Part shown: piece after piece, positions 7,200 to 13,223 of the stretch | How positions within the stretch are numbered: position 1 is the stretch's first letter | Layout: the number at the start of each line of letters is the position of its first letter | Assembly (NCBI GenBank): GCA_947624945.1 | Contig: CANQMJ010000063.1 | Coordinates: 1 to 13,223 of the forward strand | DNA: 13,223 bases | Direction: 5' to 3' | From: an uncultured Clostridia bacterium | GTDB lineage: Bacteria > Bacillota > Clostridia > Oscillospirales > CAG-272 | Position numbers and translations under genes: made by a program | Notes under the pieces: generated by a model | Told to the model about the DNA's origin: nothing | What the model saw: the letters and a program-made list of their open reading frames with translations, nothing else | Databases searched by the model: none

Positions 7200-8203
7200 C
7201 TTACTTCACCGACCGAGCGGTCCTCGACGTACGGGACCTCGACGGAACGCCGTATCTCGGTGAGGATATCGTTCGCGGCGACACGGCTGAGGCGCGCCTC
7301 CTGCTTTAATATGAGCCTGTGACCGACGACGGCGGCAAATACGGCCGCCGCGTCGTCGGGCAAAACGTAGCTTCTGCCGCGCGTGAACGCGAACGATTGC
7401 GACAGCTTCATCAGCGCGACGGACGCGCGCGGACTTGCGCCGAGCGATACGGACGGGTGCGTTCTCGTCGCCTGCACGAGGCTGACGATGTATTTGTATA
7501 TCTTCGGGTCAACGTATATATCGCGGACTATGCGCTGCATTTCGCGCAGCGTTGCGTCGTCGCCTATCGTCTTTACGTTGTCGAGCGGATTCTGTTTGTT
7601 TCGCGAGTCGACGATGTCTATTTCTTCCTCGAGCGTCGGATATCCCATCGACAGTTTTATCATGAATCTGTCGAGCTGCGCCTCAGGAAGCGGATATGTG
7701 CCGACGTAGCCCGCCGGGTTCTGCGTCGCGATGACCATAAACGGGTCGGGTATATCGTATGTAACGCCGTCGACGGTCACTCTGCCCTCCTCCATCGCCT
7801 CGAGCAGCGACGACTGCGTTTTCGGGGAGGCGCGGTTTATCTCATCCGCGAGCAGAAGATTGCACATCACGAGTCCTTCGCGCATCTCGAAGCTCTCGGT
7901 CTTTCTGTTGTACATGTTGAAGCCCGTTATATCCGACGCCATGACGTCCGGCGTGAACTGCGCGCGTTTGAACGACAGTCCCGCCGCCCTCGCGAGCGAC
8001 GCCGCCATCGTCGTTTTGCCGACGCCGGGTACGTCCTCTATAAGCACATGACCGCCCGCGAGCATCGCGGCAGTCAACAAAACCACCTCGGCGTGTTTGC
8101 CGACGACGACCTTGTCGACCTCGCCGACTATCGCCTTATATACGCTGTGCGCCTGTTCGTATGTAAGCTGTTCTCTCTCGATGTTTGCGTTTGTGTTGTC
8201 CAT
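7196..8203 (-). CDS. MoxR-family AAA+ ATPase
   Basis: This cytoplasmic AAA+ ATPase belongs to the MoxR group, chaperone-like proteins thought to assist assembly or activation of partner complexes, often with von Willebrand A or DUF58 partners. The 335-residue length is typical. Seen: Walker A in LIEDVPGVGKTT (Lys63, Thr64), the family block ITGFNMYNR (92-100), Walker B LLLADEINRA (Asp120, Glu121), sensor 1 in ATQNPAGYVGTYPLPEAQLDRF-type sequence (Asn162), and sensor 2 Arg259 in GASPRA. All catalytic positions are intact. The ATG has AAGGAG six bases upstream. It starts 21 bases after the radical SAM stop, and its own stop overlaps the DUF58 start by four bases, placing it second in the operon. 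The exact partner is inferred from context only. Confidence 0.95.
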   Translation of the reverse strand: MDNTNANIEREQLTYEQAHSVYKAIVGEVDKVVVGKHAEVVLLTAAMLAGGHVLIEDVPGVGKTTMAASLARAAGLSFKRAQFTPDVMASDITGFNMYNRKTESFEMREGLVMCNLLLADEINRASPKTQSSLLEAMEEGRVTVDGVTYDIPDPFMVIATQNPAGYVGTYPLPEAQLDRFMIKLSMGYPTLEEEIDIVDSRNKQNPLDNVKTIGDDATLREMQRIVRDIYVDPKIYKYIVSLVQATRTHPSVSLGASPRASVALMKLSQSFAFTRGRSYVLPDDAAAVFAAVVGHRLILKQEARLSRVAANDILTEIRRSVEVPYVEDRSVGEVR

Positions 8204-8224
8204 TGTCCGCTCCTTTTTGTTTAT

Positions 8225-8992
8225 TCATCTTTGACCGTTCGGCGAGTACCGTTCGATCAGCTCCGTTATGTCACATTCGTATATGCTGCCGCCGAGGACC
8301 GAGCCGTCCGGCTCTACGCACAGCGTCCTTATATCGCTCGGATCGTCATCGTAAGGGTTCTCTGGCGCGCCGTCTTTGAAATACTCGCCCAAGTATTTGA
8401 GCGCATTTCCCTCGGGGAATATCACGTTTCCGTCGCTTTCACCGACGCCGATATCGTTAAAGCGCGCGATTATCTCACGCGTTTTGACGTTATACTCGTT
8501 GTCGTCGTCAGCGCTGACGAGCCATGCGGGGTGGACGCGGACGCGCTCGATGCCTGCCCGCAAAAGCTCCGCCGCAAATCGCAGCACTATATCGAGCGGT
8601 ATCGTCTCCTGATGAAACGCGTCGGCTGACACGAGAACGTCGTTGACTCCCGCGTCGCAAAGCATCCGCGCGACCTCCGCTATTTTGTACGCGTCTCGCG
8701 TGAAGAAGCCGTTCGTTATTATCTGCCGCTTCGGTATGCCGACATCGCGCGCCGCCGCGTGAATTTTGCATACAGCGTCCGGGTACAGAAGCGGCTCGCC
8801 GCCGAACGTCATGAGCGATTTTATATCGTATAGCCGCGTCACGCGTTCGACGAGCGCCGCTGCTGCGTTGCCGTCTATGTGTGCGCCCGCAGCCGTGTGG
8901 TCGCCCTCGGAGCAGTGACGGCACCCGCCCGTGCATGCGTATGTGACGACAAATTCGATGCGGTCAAGGTGTTTCAGATACGGATTTGCCAT
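8225..8992 (-). CDS. Radical SAM protein, function unknown
   Basis: This 255-residue protein has the core of a radical S-adenosylmethionine enzyme, which uses a [4Fe-4S] cluster to split SAM and start radical chemistry. The cluster motif is CTGGCRHC (Cys20, Cys24, Cys27; the standard CX3CX2C) near the N-terminus. It is followed by MTFGGEPLLYP (61-71), the SAM-binding GGEP block, and ITNGFFT (92-98). The C-terminal end is short and holds two further cysteines, Cys225 and Cys240, in LCVEPDGSV and YECDI. This recalls a shortened SPASM/twitch domain that might hold a partial auxiliary cluster. I see no precursor peptide gene beside it, and the substrate is unknown. AGGGG precedes the ATG closely. 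It lies only 21 bases before the MoxR gene, so it probably heads that operon. Alternatives include a peptide- or protein-modifying enzyme or a small-molecule enzyme. Confidence 0.88.
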   Translation of the reverse strand: MANPYLKHLDRIEFVVTYACTGGCRHCSEGDHTAAGAHIDGNAAAALVERVTRLYDIKSLMTFGGEPLLYPDAVCKIHAAARDVGIPKRQIITNGFFTRDAYKIAEVARMLCDAGVNDVLVSADAFHQETIPLDIVLRFAAELLRAGIERVRVHPAWLVSADDDNEYNVKTREIIARFNDIGVGESDGNVIFPEGNALKYLGEYFKDGAPENPYDDDPSDIRTLCVEPDGSVLGGSIYECDITELIERYSPNGQR

Positions 8993-9051
8993 GTTCCCCT
9001 ATATATAATGACGAAAAATCGACCTTGTTTGTTACGCCTAAATATAACTAT

Positions 9052-9081
9052 ATCATATCGGCAAAAGCGAGTTGTGAACAA
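9052..9081 (-). promoter_or_regulatory. Possible promoter of the radical SAM-MoxR operon
   Basis: In the 114-base gap after the flavoprotein gene, the minus strand carries TATGAT (9052-9057). TTCACA lies 15 bases upstream (5 of 6 consensus matches, short spacing) or, alternatively, TTGTTC 18 bases upstream. No terminator hairpin is visible after the flavoprotein stop, so read-through from that gene is also possible. Confidence 0.42.
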
Positions 9082-9106
9082 ACTGTAAATAATGTTTCAA
9101 AATCTG

Positions 9107-11044
9107 TTATTTTTTGTATATTTCACCCGTTCTGAAATCGCGGTAAACGTTTTCAAACCAGTCCTCACCCGTCGGTATCGGGCGAACATGTTCGAACGCG
9201 CAGTCAAATCCGCCGCCGCTGTATGATGCGGTCAGGACAGAGTCTGCGTGCGCCGTGTCCGTTTCGGGCGACAGTTTTGACAACAGCACGTCCGACGCGC
9301 TCATGTCCGTTATCAGATACGCGCCGCGCGACTTGCCGCCGTCGTCGATGTAGTAAAGCGCCGACGACAAAAACGCCGACTGCGTGATAAGTATGTCGCG
9401 GTTGATGTAAAGCTCGCAGAGCGCACACGCGTCCGCCGCGCCGTACATATCAAAGCGGGAAAGCTCCGATTTGACCTCTTCAAGCATTGATAAAATCGAA
9501 CTTCGTTCACGCAAAAACGAGCAGCATTCCGTCATCATATGTGCAAAATGCGCGCGCTGCGCCATAACGCCGTCAAGCGTCAGCACACGGTCACCGCGAC
9601 CAGTTTGCATCAGCGCCGAGAGTGCGCCGCCGTCTATGCGATGAGTCTTTTCGGCGCGCGACGATATCATCTCCGCCGCTCTTATGCCGCCGACCTGCGT
9701 CGAGTTGAGTGCGCTGCCGCCCGGACGCTGCACGCCGAACACGCCCGCCGCCTCGCCTATTACGAACAGTCCGTGAACGCGCGTCTCGTACCATTTGTCG
9801 ACCTCGATGCCGCCGTTGCAGTGCTGTGCGCATACGGATATTTCGAGCTTTTCACGGTACAGGTCGACGCCGCGCGACGCGTACAGCTCGATCGCCGGCT
9901 CGTTCATCTGCGCGAGCCGTTCGATCGGCGTGTCAGCGGTCGAGCCGCATTTTTTAAGATAGTCGTATGCCTCCTCGCCCGCGAGCGATATATCGACCTC
10001 ATCGCCTCGCATAAGCTCGGACGGCGAGCGCGTGAAGTCAAGGAACACGCGTCTGCCGCGCATCGTTTCGGAGAATACGGCAAGATCGACAGCGCTCGAC
10101 AGATAATGTCCGTCACGGTATATCTTCGACGCCGAAAACGGCCACTCGTAGCCTTTACGGAAAACGGCGGCGAGCAGGTCAGACGAGTCAGGTATGTAAT
10201 CGGCGAGAAATTCACGCTCGCTGCCGCCGTCCCTGTCGGTGCTGACATAGCGCGGCAGCACCTGCTGATAGCTGCCCGATACGTTCCATCTCGGCGACAC
10301 GGACGCGAGCCCGTACTGGCTCTCGGTCAGGTTGATCCCGCGTGCACCCGCCGCAATAGGCGCGCCGAGCGCGCACGTCTGGCTTTCGGGATAAACGGTC
10401 GATTCATATATCGCCGACGGTCCGCCCGTCGCCCAAACGACGGCGGGCGCTGCGAATACCTCGTATGCGCCGTCCGACAACGTCAGCACGCCTTTTGCGA
10501 TGCCATTGTACACGACTATCGCAACGGCACGTCTGCAGTCGTAGAACGGTATATGCTTCTCCGTCGCGTCTCGTTCGAGGTATTCGGTCATGTATTTCGA
10601 CGTAAGCGGGCCGCACGACGTCGCGCGTCCTGCCGTGTCGTGGTCGGTGCGATAGCCGACGTAGCGTCCGTACTCGTTATGCGGAAACGGCACGCCGAGC
10701 GAGGTCAGGCGGTGGAACGCCCTCGTCGAGCACGTCGATTCGACGAGCGCGAGGTCGCCGTGCATCGAGCCGCCCGACATCATGTCGCGCGCCATGCTTT
10801 CGACGTCGTCGGTTTCGGACAGCTTGTAGTACGTCTGCTTGTCGCTGCCCGTGTTGCGCGACGTGCCCATGTTGCGCCCCTCTGTCACGATGGCTATGTT
10901 TTTGTATCCGAGCGAGTATAAAGATATGGCGCAGCCGAATCCAGCGGCACCGCTGCCGACGATAACGGCATCATATTCGCGTACAGGCACGTCGCCGTAT
11001 GCGGTCGAAACGGTATAATCGGGCGATTTGACATTTATATTCAT
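9107..11044 (-). CDS. FAD-dependent oxidoreductase, fumarate reductase/succinate dehydrogenase flavoprotein superfamily
   Basis: This is a 645-residue flavoprotein. The N-terminal dinucleotide fold shows YDAVIVGSGAAGFGCA (GSGAAG at 30-35), with an acidic residue at the end of the second strand (IVTEG). SRNTGSDKQ (62-70) matches the serine/threonine-rich FAD pyrophosphate loop of the superfamily. AVVWATGGPS (201-210) is the second FAD motif. A C-terminal FAD block reads HGLFVIGEAAGVFGVQRPGG (424-443). The position where relatives have a HY.GG-type motif reads CAQHCNGGIEVD (405-416). KSRGAY (571-576) sits where relatives carry their late conserved SRGA block. There is no signal peptide, haem motif or flavin-transfer domain, and no iron-sulfur or membrane subunit gene lies beside it. 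It therefore looks like a soluble cytoplasmic enzyme of unknown substrate rather than a respiratory fumarate reductase. L-aspartate oxidase is a relative but usually about 100 residues shorter. GGGGA precedes the ATG. Confidence 0.85.
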   Translation of the reverse strand: MNINVKSPDYTVSTAYGDVPVREYDAVIVGSGAAGFGCAISLYSLGYKNIAIVTEGRNMGTSRNTGSDKQTYYKLSETDDVESMARDMMSGGSMHGDLALVESTCSTRAFHRLTSLGVPFPHNEYGRYVGYRTDHDTAGRATSCGPLTSKYMTEYLERDATEKHIPFYDCRRAVAIVVYNGIAKGVLTLSDGAYEVFAAPAVVWATGGPSAIYESTVYPESQTCALGAPIAAGARGINLTESQYGLASVSPRWNVSGSYQQVLPRYVSTDRDGGSEREFLADYIPDSSDLLAAVFRKGYEWPFSASKIYRDGHYLSSAVDLAVFSETMRGRRVFLDFTRSPSELMRGDEVDISLAGEEAYDYLKKCGSTADTPIERLAQMNEPAIELYASRGVDLYREKLEISVCAQHCNGGIEVDKWYETRVHGLFVIGEAAGVFGVQRPGGSALNSTQVGGIRAAEMISSRAEKTHRIDGGALSALMQTGRGDRVLTLDGVMAQRAHFAHMMTECCSFLRERSSILSMLEEVKSELSRFDMYGAADACALCELYINRDILITQSAFLSSALYYIDDGGKSRGAYLITDMSASDVLLSKLSPETDTAHADSVLTASYSGGGFDCAFEHVRPIPTGEDWFENVYRDFRTGEIYKK

Positions 11045-11088
11045 GATCTTCCCCGCAATGCATAATTATTTATGGTGAATACAGTTAT

Positions 11089-11117
11089 ATTCTATCACGT
11101 TTGCAGACAAATCTCAA
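11089..11117 (-). promoter_or_regulatory. Promoter of the flavoprotein gene
   Basis: On the minus strand, TTGAGA (11112-11117) is followed after 17 bases by TAGAAT (11089-11094), with an extended TG one base before the -10 box. It lies 45 bases before the start codon. This is the best sigma-A type match in the window. Confidence 0.65.
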
Positions 11118-11155
11118 CCCAAGCGCAAAAAATGCTAAAAAATCGTCCGCAGGGC

Positions 11156-11184
11156 TTTATTTTGAACACGATTTGTGATATGAT
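11156..11184 (+). promoter_or_regulatory. Possible upstream promoter of the MutS-like/Lrp operon
   Basis: TATGAT at 11179-11184 has an extended TG one base upstream. The -35 position at 17-base spacing is only TTTATT. The 16 bases at 11169-11184 are identical to the isomerase promoter -10 region. It would leave a leader of about 145 bases before the MutS-like start. Confidence 0.42.
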
Positions 11185-11230
11185 ATATCAAAGCATGCGC
11201 TGTTTTTCGGCATGAAATTTGACTCATTTT

Positions 11231-11272
11231 TGTTATGCGCATGCATAACATTTGACGCGTACGCTTTATAAT
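11231..11272 (+). promoter_or_regulatory. Perfect 8-4-8 palindrome overlapping a TATAAT box (putative operator)
   Basis: TGTTATGC (11231-11238), GCAT, GCATAACA (11243-11250) form a perfect dyad of 8-base arms. It is followed by a consensus TATAAT at 11267-11272. The -35 position for that box at 17-base spacing (11244-11249, CATAAC) falls inside the palindrome. ATTTGAC flanks the dyad on both sides as a direct repeat (11217-11223 and 11250-11256). No U tract follows, so this is not a terminator. A DNA-binding site for a dimeric regulator is the natural reading; the Lrp-type regulator encoded downstream is a candidate. Confidence 0.5.
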
Positions 11273-11336
11273 GCATTTGCCTATGATTTGCGTTTGCCGA
11301 TAATACATTCGTCTAAATTATGAGGAGCACATATAG

Positions 11337-12950
11337 ATGCAGATAACTGATTTTTCGCTCTTGTTTCCGACGGGTCACGATATGTCGCACACGCCGCATA
11401 TCTCGCCCGAGACGATAGAGCAGCTTGAACTTGATTTGTTGTTTCAGCTGAAGAATTCTTCTCTCGAAGAATTCTTCACCACATCGCCCGAGGTGATAGC
11501 GTACAGGCAGGACGTGTTCGCCGACATGGAGTCGTGTCCCGAGATCGCGGAAACGCTGACAAAAGTCGTTCCTGTGCTCTATGACATAGAGGAGCTTCGC
11601 AAGCTCGCGTCGAGCGCGACGTCGCAGGGCTCGAATACCGAGTCGTATCTCTTTTCGCTGACCGAGATAGAGCTTTACACGTCTTGCATGTCGATACTTC
11701 ACAAGGGACTGTCGCCGTGCCGCGACCGTGTTAAAAGCGCCGCGTTTCGCGCGCTTATCGAGCGCGTCATCGAGCTTACGGAGAGCGACTATTATAAAGA
11801 CCTGAACGAGAAGCTGAACGCGCTGACGCAGCGCGTCCGCGACATCAAAAGCGTCACAGTCGGCGTGAACCTCGACGCGCAGCTCCGCCCGGTATACGCC
11901 GGCGTGCTGTCCATCAACTCTAAGCCGTTTCGAAGCGGCGAGGTTATTGACAAAATACTTCGCCTCAACTTCAAGAGCGACGAATACACGTGCATAGCTC
12001 AGCTTTCGCCGTTTATCAAGGGACAGTCCGAGAACCAGCAGTACGCGACGACGCACGCGTTCTATGCCGCGATAAACGACGTGTTCAAGGGCTCCGTCCA
12101 TTCGTGGCGCAAGCTCGTCTCAGAGTATGTCCTCGACAACACCGATTTCCTGCTCGGACTTCTGCCCGAGGTAGAGTTCGTCGTCAAGTCGTCGCGTATA
12201 ATTGCCGCCTTGCGCAAGCGCGGAATTAAGCTGTGCCACCCCGACGTGCGCCCGGTCGAGGAGCAGGCGCTCACGTTCCACGAACTCGCCAATCCGGTCG
12301 TCGCGCTCCGCATCGACGACGAGATCGTTACAAACGACCTTGATTTTGACGACAACGCGGGGATATACATTCTCACGGGACCTAACCGCGGCGGTAAATC
12401 GGTCATAACGTGCGCGCTCGGTCAGGCTGTCGCATTCTGTATGCTCGGTCTGCCCGTTCCCGCCGAATCGGCTGTCATATCGCCGTGCGACGGCATATTC
12501 GCCCACTTCCCGACGGGAAGCGAGGACACCATCGACAAAGGCAGGCTCGGCGAGGAATGTGCGCGTCTTGAAGAAATATTCGATTCCGCGACGAAGTACA
12601 GCCTCGTCCTGCTCGACGAGTCACTGTCGTCGACGGGTTCGTACGAGGCGGCGTACATCGCCTCGGAGGTGCTGACGGGATTTGCCGTGCTCGGATGCCA
12701 TGTGCTGTTCTCAACGCATCTGCACGAGCTTGCGGCGCAGGTCGACAGGATCAACGAGGAATCGGCAGCGCGCGGCGGCATAAAAGTCGACAATCTCGTC
12801 GCGGGCATCGCCGACGGAAAGCGCAGCTTCCGCATACTGCGTCAGAGTCCCGACGGCAAGAGTTACGCGCACGATATAGCCGAAAAATACAATCTTTCGC
12901 TGTCGCAGATAATGGAAAAGCTCGGCGGCAAAATCGAAAATAAAACGTGA
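11337..12950 (+). CDS. MutS-family ATPase lacking the mismatch-recognition domain
   Basis: This 537-residue protein carries the C-terminal clamp/lever and ATPase parts of the MutS family. Helical sequence occupies about 25-320. The ATPase begins near IYILTGPNRGGKSVIT: Walker A GPNRGGKS at 348-355, with Arg351 where MutS has Met. The Walker B strand is SLVLLDESLSSTGSYEAA (Asp427, Glu428, with the SST of the signature region), and the MutS-type histidine lies in FSTHLHELA (461). The N-terminal mismatch-binding and connector domains of true MutS (about 850 residues) are missing, and there is no Smr nuclease domain as in MutS2. Classical mismatch repair is therefore unlikely; the role of such short homologues is unknown. 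The ATG has GAGGAG nine bases upstream. An Lrp-type regulator follows after eight bases, indicating one operon. Confidence 0.9.
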   Translation: MQITDFSLLFPTGHDMSHTPHISPETIEQLELDLLFQLKNSSLEEFFTTSPEVIAYRQDVFADMESCPEIAETLTKVVPVLYDIEELRKLASSATSQGSNTESYLFSLTEIELYTSCMSILHKGLSPCRDRVKSAAFRALIERVIELTESDYYKDLNEKLNALTQRVRDIKSVTVGVNLDAQLRPVYAGVLSINSKPFRSGEVIDKILRLNFKSDEYTCIAQLSPFIKGQSENQQYATTHAFYAAINDVFKGSVHSWRKLVSEYVLDNTDFLLGLLPEVEFVVKSSRIIAALRKRGIKLCHPDVRPVEEQALTFHELANPVVALRIDDEIVTNDLDFDDNAGIYILTGPNRGGKSVITCALGQAVAFCMLGLPVPAESAVISPCDGIFAHFPTGSEDTIDKGRLGEECARLEEIFDSATKYSLVLLDESLSSTGSYEAAYIASEVLTGFAVLGCHVLFSTHLHELAAQVDRINEESAARGGIKVDNLVAGIADGKRSFRILRQSPDGKSYAHDIAEKYNLSLSQIMEKLGGKIENKT

Positions 12951-12958
12951 GGTCAGAT

Positions 12959-13223
12959 ATGAACGAAATACTCAGACTTATTGAAAGTGATGCGCGGCTC
13001 ACATCGGACGAGATCGCCATTATGCTCGGCAAGGAAAAGGGCGACGTCGCCAAAATGATCGAAAAATGCGAGGCAGACGGCGTGATACTCGGCTACCGTG
13101 CCGTCGTCGACTGGGACAAAACGGATCGCGAATACGTCACCGCATTTATCGAGATAAAGATAACGCCGCGCCGCGACCGCGGCTTTGACGCGCTCGCGGA
13201 ACGCATTTACAAGTACCCGGAGG
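12959..13223 (+). CDS. Lrp/AsnC-family transcriptional regulator, N-terminal part (cut by window end)
   Basis: The visible 88 residues begin MNEILRLIESDARLTSDEIA and match the Lrp/AsnC pattern: an N-terminal winged helix-turn-helix with LIESDARLTSDEIAIMLG (7-24), a recognition-helix region DVAKMIEKCEADGVILGYRA (29-48), and the start of the ligand-binding RAM domain with VTAFIEIKITPRRDRGFDAL. Full-length members are about 140-165 residues, so about half is beyond the window. The ATG at 12959 follows the MutS-like stop by eight bases, with GAGG just upstream, so the pair is probably co-transcribed. Family members sense amino acids or related metabolites and often control their own operon; the effector here cannot be read from the sequence. 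The recognition helix region is somewhat unusual (KEKGDVAKM), but the family call is firm. Confidence 0.9.
   Translation, partial: MNEILRLIESDARLTSDEIAIMLGKEKGDVAKMIEKCEADGVILGYRAVVDWDKTDREYVTAFIEIKITPRRDRGFDALAERIYKYPE

Larger units (their letters stand above)
11045..11336. other. Divergent intergenic region (292 bases)
   Basis: This AT-rich gap separates the minus-strand flavoprotein gene from the plus-strand MutS-like operon. It holds a strong minus promoter (11089-11117), one or two plus promoter-like sites, and the palindrome at 11231-11250. A second copy of the GCATGCGC/GCGCATGC octamer pair occurs at about 11194 and 11236 in inverted orientation. I see no small reading frame with a convincing ribosome site and no recognisable structured RNA. 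Confidence 0.6.

Noticed and set aside
2360..8203. MoxR-DUF58-transglutaminase trio as a previously undescribed system
   Set aside because: This gene set is widespread in bacteria and already known as a conserved cluster. Only the added radical SAM gene and the unusual insertions are reported as noteworthy.
8993..9106. A precursor peptide gene for the radical SAM enzyme in the adjacent gap
   Set aside because: Minus-strand reading of the gap gives only very short frames ending at stops, without a ribosome site; the plus frame there is a shadow of the radical SAM gene.
11252..11272. TTGACG (11252-11257) paired with TATAAT (11267-11272) as a promoter
   Set aside because: The spacing is only 9 bases, far too short for sigma-A type recognition; the TATAAT box needs another -35 or an activator.
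1..13223. CRISPR array, tRNA/rRNA genes, insertion sequence or prophage remnants
   Set aside because: No regularly spaced repeats, no tRNA-like or rRNA-like sequence, and no transposase, integrase or phage protein motifs were seen on either strand.

Overview
The window looks like a piece of an anaerobic Bacillota (Clostridia-type) chromosome of moderately high GC. The signs are purine-rich Shine-Dalgarno sites, TTGnnn/TGnTATnAT-type promoters, a PBP5-type D,D-carboxypeptidase with a Gram-positive style signal peptide, and a MoxR/DUF58/transglutaminase operon. I can only suggest the class; nothing here fixes a genus. Codon choice is consistent over almost the whole window (TCG for serine, GTC for valine, CTC/CTT for leucine). 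This GC-rich third-position bias also creates several very long antisense open frames, which I do not call as genes.

Layout. (1) Bases 1-~207, minus strand: an internal fragment of pyruvate phosphate dikinase, with codon use unlike the rest. (2) ~201-890, minus: the N-terminal half of glucose-6-phosphate isomerase. It runs out of frame into the dikinase fragment, so the two are joined at a chimeric junction. (3) 1016-2233, minus: secreted D-alanyl-D-alanine carboxypeptidase. (4) 2360-8992, minus: a tight four-gene operon in the order radical SAM protein, MoxR AAA+ ATPase, DUF58 protein, large membrane transglutaminase. It ends at a strong Rho-independent terminator (2311-2344). (5) 9107-11044, minus: a large FAD-dependent oxidoreductase of the fumarate reductase/succinate dehydrogenase flavoprotein superfamily. 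(6) 11045-11336: a divergent intergenic region with promoters both ways and a perfect 8-4-8 palindrome. (7) 11337-12950, plus: a truncated-type MutS-family ATPase, followed after 8 bases by (8) an Lrp/AsnC-type regulator cut by the window end.

How the genes work together. The MoxR ATPase, DUF58 protein and transglutaminase form a familiar trio. By family knowledge, the ATPase is a chaperone-like remodeler acting with the DUF58 protein, and the transglutaminase-like protein acts at the outer face of the membrane. Two genes overlap their upstream neighbour (4 and 11 bases) and the ATPase follows the radical SAM gene by 21 bases, so all four are probably made together. The radical SAM gene at the head of the operon is the unusual member. 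The carboxypeptidase is a peptidoglycan-trimming enzyme, so cell-surface functions are adjacent on the minus strand. The MutS-like gene and the Lrp-type regulator form a separate operon, possibly self-regulated through the palindrome.

I found no tRNA, rRNA, CRISPR array, insertion sequence or phage gene. The strongest oddities are the isomerase/dikinase junction, the radical SAM gene heading the MoxR operon, the extreme charged segments in the transglutaminase, the inserted segment and missing metal-site motif in the DUF58 protein, and the palindromic control region of the MutS-like/Lrp operon.
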